A DNA stretch of 64,000 nt, taken from NCBI RefSeq assembly GCF_001523745.2, contig NZ_CP013386.1:3038001-3102000 (forward strand). The letters are read 5' to 3'. The notes under the pieces are model-generated. The model searched no databases. It saw only the letters and a list, made by a program, of their open reading frames with translations, and was not told the DNA's origin. Source of the stretch: Burkholderia mayonis. GTDB lineage: Bacteria > Pseudomonadota > Gammaproteobacteria > Burkholderiales > Burkholderiaceae. The position numbers were made by a program, and so were the translations under genes. Positions 1 to 9,854 of the stretch are shown piece by piece (positions within the stretch are counted from its first letter, which is position 1; every line of letters begins with the position of its first letter).

Positions 1-118
1 CCTTGCTGGCTCATTCCCGAAGGCTTCACCGCGCGCGCACGTTCGCAGTGCTACGATGACTTCGCGACCGCCGCGACGCGCGCCGCCCGAATATTACGTT
101 TTCCAAAATGTTTCTTTC

Positions 119-421
119 ATGAAACTGACTCCCCGAGAAAAAGACAAACTGTTGATCTTCACGGCGGCGCTACTCGCCGAACGCCGCCGAGCCCGCGGGC
201 TCAAGCTCAACTATCCAGAAACGGTGGCGTTCATCACGGCCGCGCTGATGGAAGCGGCGCGCGACGGCAAGACGGTCGCCGAAGTGATGCACTACGGCAC
301 GACGCTTCTGACACGCGACGACGTGATGGAAGGCGTACCCGAGATGATTCCCGACATCCAGGTCGAAGCGACGTTTCCCGACGGCACGAAGCTCGTCACC
401 GTCCATCACCCGATTCCATGA
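119..421 (+). CDS. ureA: Urease gamma subunit UreA
   Basis: Smallest structural subunit of the nickel urease that hydrolyses urea to ammonia and carbamate in the cytoplasm. The 100-residue product starting [12 protein letters not shown] has the full usual length and the conserved core with LNYPE and the [10 protein letters not shown] segment. An in-frame ATG exists 21 codons upstream, but those extra residues have no counterpart in UreA proteins, so the start at MKLTP is chosen. First gene of a urease run; ureB starts 89 bases after its stop. ureD is not visible and probably lies just outside the window. Identification is secure. Confidence 0.96.
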   Translation: MKLTPREKDKLLIFTAALLAERRRARGLKLNYPETVAFITAALMEAARDGKTVAEVMHYGTTLLTRDDVMEGVPEMIPDIQVEATFPDGTKLVTVHHPIP

Positions 422-510
422 AGGCGCGTCATGATTCACTGCTTGGTTCATTCCCTCCCGCATTCCGCCGACGGAAGCCGCGCCCTTCGCACGCTTTGCC
501 GGGAGGGCGC

Positions 511-816
511 ATGATCCCCGGCGAACTCCTGACCGACGACGGCGAGCACGCGTTGAACGTCGGCCGCAAGACGATCGAGCTCATCGTCGCGAACACGGGC
601 GATCGCCCGGTGCAGGTCGGCTCGCACTATCACTTCCACGAAGTCAACGATGCGCTGTCGTTCGATCGCGCAGCCGCGCGCGGCTTTCGGCTGAACGTCG
701 CGGCCGGCACCGCGGTGCGCTTCGAGCCGGGCCAGGCGCGCACGGTCGAGCTCGTCGAGCTCGAAGGCGCGCGCGTCGTCTATGGCTTCCAGGGCAAGGT
801 GATGGGACCGCTCTGA
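511..816 (+). CDS. ureB: Urease beta subunit UreB
   Basis: Second structural subunit of urease. The 101-residue product begins MIPGELL and carries the family core [11 protein letters not shown] followed by [26 protein letters not shown], all diagnostic of UreB. The reading frame is open further upstream, overlapping the end of ureA, but the extra 31 residues are Arg/Pro-rich and unlike any UreB, so the internal ATG is preferred. It stands between ureA and ureC and should be co-transcribed with them. Confidence 0.96.
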   Translation: MIPGELLTDDGEHALNVGRKTIELIVANTGDRPVQVGSHYHFHEVNDALSFDRAAARGFRLNVAAGTAVRFEPGQARTVELVELEGARVVYGFQGKVMGPL

Positions 817-880
817 GCGCCCGCCCCGACGCGACTCGCTGATACGCCCCCCCGCACGGGCATTCGAAGGATTCGACGAT

Positions 881-2587
881 ATGACATTACGTTTGAGCCG
901 CCGCGCGTACGCGGAAATGTACGGGCCGACGACGGGCGACCGCATTCGGCTCGCGGATACCGAGCTGCTGATCGAAGTCGAGCGCGACTGCACGGTCTAC
1001 GGAGAAGAAGTGAAGTTCGGCGGCGGCAAGGTAATCCGCGACGGCATGGGCCAGTCGCAACTGCCCGCGGCCGACGTCGCCGACACCGTGATCACGAACG
1101 CGGTGATCCTCGATCACTGGGGGATCGTGAAGGCGGACATCGCGATCAAGCACGGCCGCATCGCGGCGATCGGCAAGGCGGGCAATCCGGACATCCAGCC
1201 GGGCGTCACGATCGCGATCGGTGCGGCGACCGAGATCATCGCGGGCGAAGGCTTGATCGTGACGGCGGGCGGCATCGACACGCACATCCATTTCATCAGC
1301 CCGCAGCAGATCGACGAGGCGCTCGCGTCCGGCGTGACGACGATGCTCGGCGGCGGCACGGGCCCCGCGACCGGCACCAACGCGACGACCTGCACGCCGG
1401 GGCCGTGGCACATGGAGCGGATGCTGCAGGCGGCCGACGGCTGGCCGATCAATCTCGGCTTTCTCGGCAAAGGCAACGCGAGCCGGCCGCAGCCGCTCGT
1501 CGAGCAGATCGAGGCCGGCGCGATCGGCCTCAAGCTGCACGAAGACTGGGGCACGACGCCCGCCGCGATCGACAACTGCCTCGCGGTCGCGGACGACACC
1601 GACACGCAGGTCGCGATCCACACCGATACGCTGAACGAAGGCGGTTTCGTCGAAGCGACGGTGGCCGCGTTCAAGGGCCGCACGATCCATACGTACCACA
1701 CCGAAGGCGCGGGCGGCGGCCACGCACCCGACATCCTGAAGGTGTGCGGCGAGCCGAACGTGCTGCCGTCGTCGACGAATCCGACGCGCCCTTACACGAT
1801 CAACACGCTCGACGAACATCTCGACATGCTGATGGTGTGCCATCACCTCGATCCGTCGATCGCCGAGGATCTTGCGTTCGCCGAATCGCGGATCCGCCGC
1901 GAGACGATCGCGGCCGAGGACATCCTGCACGATCTCGGCGCGCTGTCGATGCTGTCGTCCGATTCGCAGGCGATGGGCCGCGTCGGCGAAGTGATCATCC
2001 GCACGTGGCAGACCGCGCACAAGATGAAGGTGCAGCGCGGCGCGCTCGCCGAGGACAGCGCGCGCAACGACAACTTCCGTGCGAAGCGTTACGTCGCGAA
2101 ATACACGATCAACCCGGCGCTCACGCACGGCATCGCACGCGAAGTCGGGTCGATCGAGCCGGGCAAGTGGGCGGACCTCGTGCTGTGGGAACCCGCGTTC
2201 TTCGGGATCAAACCCGCGATGATCATCAAGGGCGGCATGATCGCGGTCGCGCAGATGGGCGATCCGAACGCGTCGATTCCGACGCCGCAGCCCGTCCATT
2301 ACCGTGAGATGTTCGCGACGCGCGGCGGCGCGCTCGCGCGCACGTCGCTCACGTTCGTATCGCAACGCGCGCTCGACGCAGGCATCGGCGAACGCTATGG
2401 GCTCGCGAAGCGGCTCGTGCCGGTGCGCGGCTGCCGCACGGTGACGAAGCACGACATGGTTCACAACGCATGGCGTCCCGCAATCAGCGTCGATCCCGAG
2501 ACCTACGATGTCGTCGCCGACGGCACGCTGCTCACTTGCGAGCCCGCGGCCGTGCTGCCGATGGCGCAACGCTATTTCCTGTTCTGA
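881..2587 (+). CDS. ureC: Urease alpha subunit UreC (catalytic)
   Basis: Catalytic subunit carrying the dinuclear nickel site. The 568 residues match the normal family length. Visible active-site elements: the HxH nickel ligands in GGIDTHIH (H135, H137), the lysine to be carbamylated in GLKLHEDWG (K218), the flap Cys-His in MVCHHLD (C320, H321), and the ligand aspartate in SSDSQAMGR (D361). It begins [20 protein letters not shown], the standard UreC N-terminus. It lies 64 bases after ureB and 17 bases before ureE. No sign of damage; an active enzyme is expected if the accessory genes and nickel uptake are present. Confidence 0.98.
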   Translation: MTLRLSRRAYAEMYGPTTGDRIRLADTELLIEVERDCTVYGEEVKFGGGKVIRDGMGQSQLPAADVADTVITNAVILDHWGIVKADIAIKHGRIAAIGKAGNPDIQPGVTIAIGAATEIIAGEGLIVTAGGIDTHIHFISPQQIDEALASGVTTMLGGGTGPATGTNATTCTPGPWHMERMLQAADGWPINLGFLGKGNASRPQPLVEQIEAGAIGLKLHEDWGTTPAAIDNCLAVADDTDTQVAIHTDTLNEGGFVEATVAAFKGRTIHTYHTEGAGGGHAPDILKVCGEPNVLPSSTNPTRPYTINTLDEHLDMLMVCHHLDPSIAEDLAFAESRIRRETIAAEDILHDLGALSMLSSDSQAMGRVGEVIIRTWQTAHKMKVQRGALAEDSARNDNFRAKRYVAKYTINPALTHGIAREVGSIEPGKWADLVLWEPAFFGIKPAMIIKGGMIAVAQMGDPNASIPTPQPVHYREMFATRGGALARTSLTFVSQRALDAGIGERYGLAKRLVPVRGCRTVTKHDMVHNAWRPAISVDPETYDVVADGTLLTCEPAAVLPMAQRYFLF

Positions 2588-2604
2588 AGTCCTGAAGAAT
2601 CATC

Positions 2605-3240
2605 ATGCGCACGATCGATAAACGCATCGCCCCGCACGTAAAGCTCGCCGCGACGCTCGTCGCGCGCGCGCCGACGCTCACGCTCGCCTACGACGCACGC
2701 TGCAAGAGCCGGCTCGCCGCGACGCTCGACACGGGCGAGGAAGTCGCGCTCGTGCTGCCGCGCGGCACGGTGCTCGCCGACGGCGACGTGCTCGTCGCAG
2801 ACGACGGCGCGCTCGTTCGCGTCGCCGCGGCTGCCGAAGCCGTGCTGCTCGTGCGCGCGCCCGACGCGCTCACGCTCACGCGCGCCGCGTATCACCTCGG
2901 CAACCGGCATACGCCGGTCGAGATCGGCTCGGACTACCTGAAGCTCGAATACGACCCCGTGCTCGCCGACATGCTGGCACGGCTCGGCGCGGCGATCGAG
3001 CGCGCGAACGCGCCGTTCCATCCGGAGGCCGGCGCGTACGGCGGCGGACATCGGCACGGCCACGACGCGACGTTCGCCGAGGATTATGCACTCGCGCAGC
3101 AAGTGTTCGACGAGCACCACGGCCACTCGCACTCGCACTCGCACTCGCACTCGCACTCGCACGATCACGATCACGATCACGATCACGATCATCAGCATGG
3201 TCCGTCCTGCTCGCACGGTCATCGCCATGGACACCGCTGA
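2605..3240 (+). CDS. ureE: Urease accessory protein UreE (nickel metallochaperone)
   Basis: Delivers nickel to the urease apoprotein complex. The 211-residue protein has an N-terminal peptide-binding part, a metal-binding core with [10 protein letters not shown] and a [12 protein letters not shown] stretch, and a histidine-rich C-terminus in which six His-Ser pairs are followed by five His-Asp pairs and then [16 protein letters not shown]. The tail is encoded by an almost perfect hexanucleotide repeat, so its length may vary between strains. The last 14 bases overlap ureF, which suggests translational coupling. Confidence 0.95.
   Translation: MRTIDKRIAPHVKLAATLVARAPTLTLAYDARCKSRLAATLDTGEEVALVLPRGTVLADGDVLVADDGALVRVAAAAEAVLLVRAPDALTLTRAAYHLGNRHTPVEIGSDYLKLEYDPVLADMLARLGAAIERANAPFHPEAGAYGGGHRHGHDATFAEDYALAQQVFDEHHGHSHSHSHSHSHSHDHDHDHDHDHQHGPSCSHGHRHGHR
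3124..3189 (+). repeat. In-frame hexanucleotide repeats in ureE
   Basis: Six tandem copies of CACTCG are followed directly by five tandem copies of CACGAT. They encode (His-Ser)6(His-Asp)5 in the nickel-binding tail of UreE. Because the unit is six bases, slippage changes tail length by two residues without breaking the frame. Confidence 0.95.
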
Positions 3241-3907
3241 GCTCGTCGCGCTGCTGCACCTCGCGTCGCCGGCGCTGCCGATCGGCGCGTTCAGCTATTC
3301 GCAGGGACTCGAAGCCGCGCTCGACGCGCCGCTGATCCGCGACGCCGACGGCGCCCGCGACTGGATCACGAGCGGCCTGACCGACGTGCTCGCACACGGC
3401 GAGCTGCCGTTCCTCGCGCATCAGCTCGCGCGCTGGCATGCGCACGACGCGGTCGCGCTCGCCGACGCGAACGAAGAATTCGTCGCGAGCCGCGAATCGT
3501 CCGAGCTGCGCCGCGAAACCGAGCAGATGGGCTGGTCGCTCGCGCAGTTGTGCGCGTCGCTCGAATGGGGCGACGCCGCGCGCCGCGCGACGCTCGCATC
3601 GATCTCGCCGATCGCGCTGCCGACCGCGTTCGCGTTCGCCGCCGCCGCACACGGCGCGACGCCCGACGCGACGCTCGCCGCGTACGCGTTCGGCTGGGTC
3701 GAAAACCAGACGGCCGCCGCGATCAAGGCGGTGCCGCTCGGTCAGCTGGCCGGCCAGAAGATCATCGTCGCGCTGCGCGAGCCGATTCGCGCGGCGGTGC
3801 GCCGCGCGCTCGCGACGCCGCCCGACGCGATCAACACGTTCGCACCGCAGCTCGGCATCCTGTCCGCGCGGCACGAGTCGCAGTATTCGCGTCTGTTCCG
3901 CTCGTAA
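3227..3907 (+). CDS. ureF: Urease accessory protein UreF
   Basis: Part of the UreD-UreF-UreG activation complex that assembles the nickel site. The product is 226 residues with the family signature [21 protein letters not shown] near the N-terminus and the C-terminal [13 protein letters not shown]. The start at [10 protein letters not shown] is chosen because sequence upstream in this frame is the Thr-Arg and Ile-Thr repeat produced by reading the ureE histidine repeat in another frame. It overlaps ureE by 14 bases and ends 28 bases before ureG. Confidence 0.95.
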   Translation: MDTAELVALLHLASPALPIGAFSYSQGLEAALDAPLIRDADGARDWITSGLTDVLAHGELPFLAHQLARWHAHDAVALADANEEFVASRESSELRRETEQMGWSLAQLCASLEWGDAARRATLASISPIALPTAFAFAAAAHGATPDATLAAYAFGWVENQTAAAIKAVPLGQLAGQKIIVALREPIRAAVRRALATPPDAINTFAPQLGILSARHESQYSRLFRS

Positions 3908-3935
3908 GCATCCCCAAGCATTCCTGGACATCGCA

Positions 3936-4583
3936 ATGAACGCACCTCTCACCGCGGCGGCCCGCCGCACGAAGAAGCTCCCGCCGCTGCGCGTCGGCAT
4001 CGGCGGCCCCGTCGGCTCCGGCAAGACGACGCTCCTCGAAATGCTCTGCAAGGGCATGCGCGACCGTTACGACCTCGTCGCGATCACGAACGACATCTAT
4101 ACGAAGGAAGACCAGCGCCTCCTGACGATCGCGGGCGCGCTGCCCGAGGAACGGATCATGGGCGTCGAGACAGGCGGCTGCCCGCACACGGCGATCCGCG
4201 AAGACGCGTCGATCAATCTCGAGGCGGTCGACCGGATGCTCTCGCGCTTCCCGGATGCGGACATCGTCTTCATCGAATCGGGCGGCGACAATCTCGCCGC
4301 GACGTTCAGTCCCGAGCTGTCGGACCTGACGATCTACGTGATCGACGTCGCGGGCGGCGAGAAGATTCCGCGCAAGGGCGGCCCGGGGATCACGAAATCG
4401 GACCTGCTCGTGATCAACAAGACGGACCTCGCGCCGCTCGTCGGCGCGAACCTCGACGTGATGGCGTCCGACACGAAGAAGATGCGCGGCGAGCGCCCGT
4501 ACGTGATGTGCAACCTGAAGGCGCTCGACGGCGTCGCCGACGTGATCGCGTTCATCGAGAAGAAAGGATTGCTGACGGTCTGA
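3936..4583 (+). CDS. ureG: Urease accessory GTPase UreG
   Basis: SIMIBI-class GTPase that powers nickel insertion into urease. The 215-residue product has the P-loop GGPVGSGKT at residues 23-31, the metal-binding CPH motif in [11 protein letters not shown], the switch segment FIESGGDNL and the NKTDLAP guanine-specificity motif. [11 protein letters not shown] is the natural start; upstream in-frame sequence is a shadow of ureF. Last gene of the urease run; the next gene is convergent. Confidence 0.97.
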   Translation: MNAPLTAAARRTKKLPPLRVGIGGPVGSGKTTLLEMLCKGMRDRYDLVAITNDIYTKEDQRLLTIAGALPEERIMGVETGGCPHTAIREDASINLEAVDRMLSRFPDADIVFIESGGDNLAATFSPELSDLTIYVIDVAGGEKIPRKGGPGITKSDLLVINKTDLAPLVGANLDVMASDTKKMRGERPYVMCNLKALDGVADVIAFIEKKGLLTV

Positions 4584-4618
4584 GCGTTCCGCGTCGCGCG
4601 ATCGCAAGGCCGCGAGAC

Positions 4619-4664
4619 GCCGCTGTCGCGCGATGCGACGCGATGCGATGGCCGCGACAGCGGC
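4619..4664. terminator. GC-rich hairpin between convergent ureG and waaA
   Basis: A perfect 12-bp inverted repeat (arms 4619-4630 and 4653-4664, 22-base loop) lies in the 122-base gap between two convergent genes. There is no clear U-tract on either side, so it may be an mRNA 3'-end stabiliser rather than an intrinsic terminator. Confidence 0.4.
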
Positions 4665-4705
4665 AACGCCGCCGTCGCACGGCCCCGCACTGCCCCGCCC
4701 GGCGC

Positions 4706-6091
4706 TCAGTCGATCGCCGCGCCCGCGTCGAGCCCGCCCGCGGCGCCGTCGTCGCTTGCCGCCGACACGACGCGCGGCGGCGGCAGCAGCGCATTCAGCA
4801 CGTCGACCGTGCGCGCGGTCGCACCGCGATGCCGCGCGGCGAACGCGGCGCCCGCCGCGCCCATCGCGATGCGGCGCGCGTGATCGGCGAACAGCGCGTC
4901 GAGTGTGCGCGCGAGATCGAACGGATCCCGCACCTGCGCGCATGCACCCGCCGCGACCGCGTCGGCCGTGGCCTGCGTGAAGTTGAACACGTGCGGCCCG
5001 ATCAGCACCGGCACGCCGACCGCGCACGCCTCGATCAGGTTCTGCCCGCCGAGCGGCAGCAGGCTGCCGCCGATGAACGCGACGTCGGCGGCCGCGTAGT
5101 ACGCGCCCAGTTCGCCCATCGAATCGCCGAGCAGCACCGCGACGTCCGCCGGCAGCGCCGAAGCGGCCGGCCGGCCGGCCGCGGCCGCTGCCGCGTCGGC
5201 CGCCCATTCGGTGCGGCGCACGTGGCGCAGCCCGCGCCGCTCGACGAGCGCCGCGACTTCCGCAAAGCGCTGCGGATGGCGCGGCACGAGAATCAGCAGT
5301 GCGTCCTGCGTCTTCAGCGCGGCGAACGCATCGAGCACGAGCGCCTCTTCACCGTCGCGCGTGCTCGCCGCGACCCACACCGGCCGATCGCCGATCGCCG
5401 CGCGCCACGCGCGTGCTCGCGCGGCGAGCTCGGGCGGCGTCGACATGTCGAACTTCAGATTGCCGAGCACCGCGACGTTGCGTGCACCGAGCGACGTCAA
5501 CCGCTCCGCGTCGGCCGGACTTTGCGCGAGCACCCGCGAAAGACCGCCGAACACTTCGCGCGCGGCCGAGCCGAACTTCGCCGCGCGCCTGAACGAGCGC
5601 GCCGACATTCGCGCGTTCGTCAGCACGAGCGGCACGTCGGCGCGACGGCATTCGTCGATGAGCGTCGGCCAGACTTCGGTCTCCATCACGAGTCCGAGCG
5701 ACGGCCGCCATGCATGCAGGAAGCGCCGCACGACGTGCGGCAGATCGTACGGCAGATAGCAGCGCGACACACGCTCGCCGAAGATCTGCTCGCCCGTCGC
5801 GCGGCCGCTCGGCGTCATGTGCGTGAGCAGGACGTGCACGTCGGGTCGCGCGCGCATCAACGCGTCGATGAGCGGCTGCGCGGCGCGCGTCTCGCCGACC
5901 GACACCGCATGCACCCAGACGATCGGCGTCGGCTCGTCGACGCCGCGCGCGCCCGCGCGGCCCGGTCCGAAGCCGAAGCGCTCGCCGATGTGCTCGCGAT
6001 AACCGCGCTCCTTGCGCGAGCGCCACAGGAGACGCAGCACCGCGAGCGGCGCGATCAGCCACCACAGCGCACGATAGATCGCTCTCAGCAT
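4706..6091 (-). CDS. waaA: 3-deoxy-D-manno-octulosonic acid (Kdo) transferase WaaA
   Basis: Inner-membrane GT30 enzyme that adds Kdo from CMP-Kdo to the lipid A precursor. The 461-residue protein starts with a hydrophobic anchor MLRAIYRALWWLIAPLAVLRLLW, followed by the family core: WVHAVSVGETRAAQPLI, THMTPSGRATGEQIF, the MMETEVWP-type segment VMETEVWPTLIDECRR, and the donor-site part GGSLLPLGGQNLIEACAVGVPVLIGPH. Last gene of a waaC-kdoO-waaA run on this strand, 37 bases after kdoO. All three act on the Kdo-heptose inner core. Confidence 0.95.
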   Translation of the reverse strand: MLRAIYRALWWLIAPLAVLRLLWRSRKERGYREHIGERFGFGPGRAGARGVDEPTPIVWVHAVSVGETRAAQPLIDALMRARPDVHVLLTHMTPSGRATGEQIFGERVSRCYLPYDLPHVVRRFLHAWRPSLGLVMETEVWPTLIDECRRADVPLVLTNARMSARSFRRAAKFGSAAREVFGGLSRVLAQSPADAERLTSLGARNVAVLGNLKFDMSTPPELAARARAWRAAIGDRPVWVAASTRDGEEALVLDAFAALKTQDALLILVPRHPQRFAEVAALVERRGLRHVRRTEWAADAAAAAAGRPAASALPADVAVLLGDSMGELGAYYAAADVAFIGGSLLPLGGQNLIEACAVGVPVLIGPHVFNFTQATADAVAAGACAQVRDPFDLARTLDALFADHARRIAMGAAGAAFAARHRGATARTVDVLNALLPPPRVVSAASDDGAAGGLDAGAAID

Positions 6092-6128
6092 CGCGCGGCA
6101 GCTCCGGCGATGAAAACGTCGCGCGCGC

Positions 6129-7013
6129 TCAAACGAGGGCCCTGCCCTGCAGGCGTTCGAGAATGCCGAGCGGCGCGCGCGCCGGTTGGACCATCGCGCC
6201 GACCGGCAGGAAGAAGGTCTGCTCGAGCATGAACTGGCCGGACATCACCGCGTGCGACGCCTGATCGGAGAAACAGACCCACACGCTGCCCGACGGGAAC
6301 GGCATCGTCTGCTGCGGGCTGTTCTTCTGATAGTCGAGATCGGCCTTCATGCCGTCGTGCAGGTTCAGCATCAGGTGATCGTATGCACTGCGACGCGTCT
6401 TCGTCACGTGCAGCAATCCGAGCAGCCACGCGGAACCCGGCAACTGCGGCTTGATGTGCGGCAGGAAGCGCTTCGCGACGTCCTCGAACGGCTCGCCGAC
6501 GCGCCACACGCGCGGCACGCCCGCCGGATTCACGTTCGTGAACACGCGCAGGATCCGCTCGCCGTAGTTCGGCCGCGACGGAAACGCGTCGACGTGCAGG
6601 CGGCTGTCGTCCTTGCGCCACGACGTCTGGCGCGTCTCGACCTGCATCAGGCGCAGGCTCGTCGGCGCGACGCGCAGCTTGCCGCGATACTCGGGAAAGA
6701 GCCCGTCGACGAGCGTGCCCGCCTGCTTCTGGAAGCGCGCGATCAGCGCGCGCACGGCCGATTGGGTGACGGCATCGCCGACCACGCCGGCGAGCGCGCC
6801 GCCGTTCGGCGCGAGACTGATGTTCTTACGTTTCGGATCGGCGAGCGCGGGATCGAGGAGCGCTTCCTCGCCGCCTTCGATCGCGAAGCGCAGATGCGGA
6901 AAGAACAGCACCTTGCCGTCCTCGAGGCCGCCGAGCAGTTGCTCGCGCGGCACGGACAGTTGTTGCCCGCTCCAGTCGGCGGACGCAATTTCGATGATCT
7001 GGGATTCGCTCAT
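6129..7013 (-). CDS. kdoO: Kdo 3-hydroxylase KdoO-like Fe(II)/2-oxoglutarate dioxygenase
   Basis: Predicted dioxygenase converting lipid-A-linked Kdo to D-glycero-D-talo-oct-2-ulosonic acid (Ko), a known Burkholderia and Yersinia LPS feature. The 294-residue protein has the HxD facial-triad motif in RLHVDAFPSRP (H140, D142), a probable distal histidine in SDQASHAVMSG (H254), and MQVETRQTSWRKDDS before the motif. Its place between waaC and waaA fits action right after Kdo transfer. Substrate is assigned from family and context, not shown. Confidence 0.88.
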   Translation of the reverse strand: MSESQIIEIASADWSGQQLSVPREQLLGGLEDGKVLFFPHLRFAIEGGEEALLDPALADPKRKNISLAPNGGALAGVVGDAVTQSAVRALIARFQKQAGTLVDGLFPEYRGKLRVAPTSLRLMQVETRQTSWRKDDSRLHVDAFPSRPNYGERILRVFTNVNPAGVPRVWRVGEPFEDVAKRFLPHIKPQLPGSAWLLGLLHVTKTRRSAYDHLMLNLHDGMKADLDYQKNSPQQTMPFPSGSVWVCFSDQASHAVMSGQFMLEQTFFLPVGAMVQPARAPLGILERLQGRALV

Positions 7014-7028
7014 GATCGCCTATCGGGA

Positions 7029-8024
7029 TTACAAGAGGCCGAACGACGCGAGTGCGTCCTTCACCTGCGAAAGGGACGGCGGCGCGCCGGCGGTGCCGAG
7101 GTTGACGACGTCGGGCGACCAGTAGCCGCCCGTGCGCCAGGCCGTCGCGAAATTGTACAGTTCGACCGTCGGACGCTTCAGCGCCGCCGCGATGTGGACG
7201 AGTCCCGTGTCGACGCCGACCGTCGCCGCCGCGCCGTCAATGAGGCCGACGACCGCGGGCAGCGACAGCTTCGGCGGCACGATCGCCGCCGCGCCGAACG
7301 CCTTCGCGAGGCGCTCGCTCGTCGCGCGCTCGGCGTCGCTGCCCCATGGCAGCACGAGCGACGCGCCGCGCCGCACGAGCGCTTCGCCGAGGGCGATCCA
7401 GGCTTCGTCGGGCCATTGCTTGTCGGCGCGCGACGTCGCATGGACGAACACGACATACGGCACCGGCAGGTTCAGATCGAGCGGCGCGAGCGCGCGCGAC
7501 GCGCCGCGCGTGTCGAGGCCGAAATCGATCGAATCGTCCGGCGTCGGCGCGGGATCGCCGAACGCGGCCGCGACGAGCTGCCGCGAACGCTCGACGACGT
7601 GCGTGCGCGGCGCGATCGGCACGCGCTTGTCATAGAAGAAGCGCACCGGCCACTCGTAGCCGGCGCCGTCGGTGCGGTTGCCGAGGCCGACGAGCGGCCC
7701 GCGCGCCCAGCTCGCGACCCACGCGGTCTTGATGAGCCCCTGGCAGTCGATCACGAGGTCGTAACGCTCTTCCGCGAGGCGCCGCCGGAACGCGCGGATC
7801 TCGCGCCACGTCGCGGACGAGCCGGGATGCTTGCGCCAGCGCCGCAGCGAGAACGGCAGCACGTTGCGCACGCCGTCGACGAGCCGCACGAGGTCGGCGA
7901 AGCCTTCCTCGACGAGCCAGTCGATCTGCGCATCGGGATGGCGCCGGCGGATGTCGGCGATCACCGGCATGTTGTGCACGACGTCGCCGAGCGACGACAC
8001 GCGCACGATCAGAATTTTTTGCAC
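7029..8024 (-). CDS. waaC: LPS heptosyltransferase I WaaC
   Basis: GT9 enzyme that adds the first L-glycero-D-manno-heptose to Kdo. The N-terminus VQKILIVRVSSLGDVVHNMPVI is the family signature; the FVHATSRADKQWP region and the C-terminal GVDTGLVHIAAALKRPTVELYNF donor site are intact. I choose the GTG start giving 331 residues because an upstream ATG would place translation initiation at the terminator hairpin at 8101-8137 and add an Arg/Pro-rich, non-homologous leader. It is 15 bases from kdoO, so the two are co-transcribed. Confidence 0.93.
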   Translation of the reverse strand: MQKILIVRVSSLGDVVHNMPVIADIRRRHPDAQIDWLVEEGFADLVRLVDGVRNVLPFSLRRWRKHPGSSATWREIRAFRRRLAEERYDLVIDCQGLIKTAWVASWARGPLVGLGNRTDGAGYEWPVRFFYDKRVPIAPRTHVVERSRQLVAAAFGDPAPTPDDSIDFGLDTRGASRALAPLDLNLPVPYVVFVHATSRADKQWPDEAWIALGEALVRRGASLVLPWGSDAERATSERLAKAFGAAAIVPPKLSLPAVVGLIDGAAATVGVDTGLVHIAAALKRPTVELYNFATAWRTGGYWSPDVVNLGTAGAPPSLSQVKDALASFGLL

Positions 8025-8100
8025 GCTGAAAGAGAGGACCGGCAGCCGCCGGCACAGGCCGAAAGGACGGATTTTATCGCGCCGGGCGGCCGACACAGAC

Positions 8101-8137
8101 AAAAAGCGGCGAACGCACGAATGCTTCGCCGCTTTTT
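8101..8137 (-). terminator. Intrinsic terminator downstream of pmm
   Basis: Perfect 13-bp stem (arms 8101-8113 and 8125-8137, 11-base loop) with an A-run on one side and a T-run on the other, so it reads as a Rho-independent terminator in both directions. It lies after the stop of the phosphomannomutase gene and before waaC, separating the two transcription units. Confidence 0.85.
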
Positions 8138-8204
8138 CGACAAGGCTTGCGTCAGCGCAAGGCCGGCCATGCCGCCCGCGCGGCGCGACGCGCCGAAGTC
8201 AAGC

Positions 8205-9599
8205 TCAGAACGGCAGGTTCGCGTCCGGCTTCGCCGCCTTCAGCGCGCGCCGGAAATCGTCCTGGATCCGCGCGAGCGCCGCCTCGGTCGTCGCCTCGAA
8301 GCGCAGCACGACGACGGGCGTCGTGTTCGACGAGCGCGCGAGGCCGAAGCCGTCCGGATACTCGACGCGCAGGCCGTCGATCGTCACGACCTCATCGGCG
8401 CCGTCGAACTTCGCGTCGGCGCGCAGCTTGTCGATCAGCTTCACGTTCTCGCCTTCCTCGAGCTTCAGCTGCAGCTCGGGCGTCGACACCGCGTTCGGCA
8501 GGCCGTTCAGCAGCGCGCTCGGATCCGCGACGCGCGCGAGGATCTCGAGCAGGCGCGCGCCGGTGTAGAGACCGTCGTCGAAGCCGTACCAGCGATCCTT
8601 GAAGAACACGTGGCCGCTCATCTCGCCCGCGAGCGGCGCGCCCGTTTCGCGCAGCTTCGCCTTCACGAGCGAATGGCCCGTCTTCCACATCAGCGGCTCG
8701 CCGCCCTTCTCGCGCACCCAGTGCGCGAGATTGCGCGTGCACTTCACGTCGTAGATGATCTGCGCGCCCGGGTTGCGCGACAGCACTTCCTCGGCGAACA
8801 GCATCAGTTGGCGATCCGGATAGATGATCTGGCCGTCCTTCGTGACGACGCCGAGACGATCGCCGTCGCCGTCGAACGCGAAACCGATCTCGGCATCGGT
8901 TTCCTTCAGCTTCGCGATCACGTCCTGCAGGTTCTCCGGGTGCGCCGGGTCCGGATGGTGGTTCGGGAAGTTGCCGTCGATGTCGGTGAAGAGCTCGACG
9001 AGCTCGCAGCCGAGCGCCTTGAACAGGCGCGCGGCGAGCGGGCCCGCAACGCCGTTGCCCGCGTCGACGACGAGCTTCAGCGGCCGCGCGGGCTCGATGT
9101 CGCCGACGATGCGATCGACGTATTGATCGGCGACGTCGTATTGCTCATACGAACCGCTGCCGGTTTCGAAACGCGCGTCGACGATGCGCTGGTAGAGGGC
9201 CTGGATCTGGTCGCCGTAGATCGCGGCGCCGCGCAGCACCATCTTGAAGCCGTTGTAATCCGGCGGATTGTGGCTGCCCGTGACCACGATGCACGAGTCG
9301 ACGCGGCGCTCGCCGTTCGCGAGCGCGAGCGGCACGCTCGCCGCGAAATAGCCGACGGGCGTCGGCACCATGCCGACGTCGACGACATCGACACCCGACG
9401 CGCGCAGCCCTTCTGCGAGCGCGCCGACGAGCTCGGGGCCCGACAGGCGACCGTCGCGCGCGACGACGACCGCATCGCCGCCCTGCGCGCGCACTTCGCT
9501 GCCGAACGCGCGGCCGATCGCACGCGCGACGTCGGCGTCGAGCGTCTTGCCGATCACGCCCCGGATATCGTATGCCTTGAAGATGGATTGGGAGATCAT
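8205..9599 (-). CDS. Phosphomannomutase/phosphoglucomutase (AlgC/ManB type)
   Basis: Interconverts hexose 6-phosphates and 1-phosphates, feeding nucleotide-sugar synthesis for LPS and capsule. The 464-residue protein begins MISQSIFKAYDIRG and shows the four alpha-D-phosphohexomutase landmarks: the phosphoserine loop VVTGSHNPPDYNG, the Mg site FAFDGDGDRLG, the sugar-binding GEMSGHVFFKD and a C-terminal phosphate-binding RSSNTTPVVVLRFEA. A further in-frame ATG eight codons upstream is possible. It is divergent from the flippase gene and cut off from waaC by a terminator. Confidence 0.93.
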   Translation of the reverse strand: MISQSIFKAYDIRGVIGKTLDADVARAIGRAFGSEVRAQGGDAVVVARDGRLSGPELVGALAEGLRASGVDVVDVGMVPTPVGYFAASVPLALANGERRVDSCIVVTGSHNPPDYNGFKMVLRGAAIYGDQIQALYQRIVDARFETGSGSYEQYDVADQYVDRIVGDIEPARPLKLVVDAGNGVAGPLAARLFKALGCELVELFTDIDGNFPNHHPDPAHPENLQDVIAKLKETDAEIGFAFDGDGDRLGVVTKDGQIIYPDRQLMLFAEEVLSRNPGAQIIYDVKCTRNLAHWVREKGGEPLMWKTGHSLVKAKLRETGAPLAGEMSGHVFFKDRWYGFDDGLYTGARLLEILARVADPSALLNGLPNAVSTPELQLKLEEGENVKLIDKLRADAKFDGADEVVTIDGLRVEYPDGFGLARSSNTTPVVVLRFEATTEAALARIQDDFRRALKAAKPDANLPF

Positions 9600-9729
9600 C
9601 GATTCACTCTCTGTGTCGTCCATAAAAATTTTGGCCGCCTCAACGCGAATGCGTAAAAAATTGTCGCCCGAACCGACCGACGCGGGGCAATGCATGGCAC
9701 GCCGATGCCTGAAGCGAATCCGATCCAAC

Positions 9730-9735
9730 TTATAA
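9730..9735 (+). promoter_or_regulatory. Candidate -10 box upstream of the flippase gene
   Basis: A consensus TATAAT sits about 120 bases before the flippase start in the intergenic region shared with the divergent phosphomannomutase gene. No convincing -35 hexamer is visible at 16-18 bases upstream. Confidence 0.35.
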
Positions 9736-9854
9736 TCGCTGGTTTCAGCTACGCCGATCGCGCCCATTTTAATGCCTGATTGCTTCATTGCAGCAAAACC
9801 GCTCCCGCGGACGGCCGGCCCGGTCATCTCGCGCACGTTTTCCTGCTGCGCGCC

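Noticed and set aside
1..118. Possible 3' end of ureD
   Set aside because: ureD normally precedes ureA, but none of the three frames here shows a recognisable UreD C-terminus, so I did not annotate it.
887..2569. A 560-codon open frame antisense to ureC, and similar very long antisense frames throughout
   Set aside because: High-GC genes of this type leave long open frames on the other strand. The translation is Arg/His/Ala-rich and without any family motif, while ureC is intact.
3124..3189. CRISPR or tandem regulatory repeat
   Set aside because: Pure six-base coding microsatellite within ureE.
6186..9656. An 1156-codon plus-strand frame across kdoO, waaC and pmm
   Set aside because: It runs through three well-identified genes on the other strand and its translation is Arg/Asp-rich low complexity. 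It is a composition artefact.
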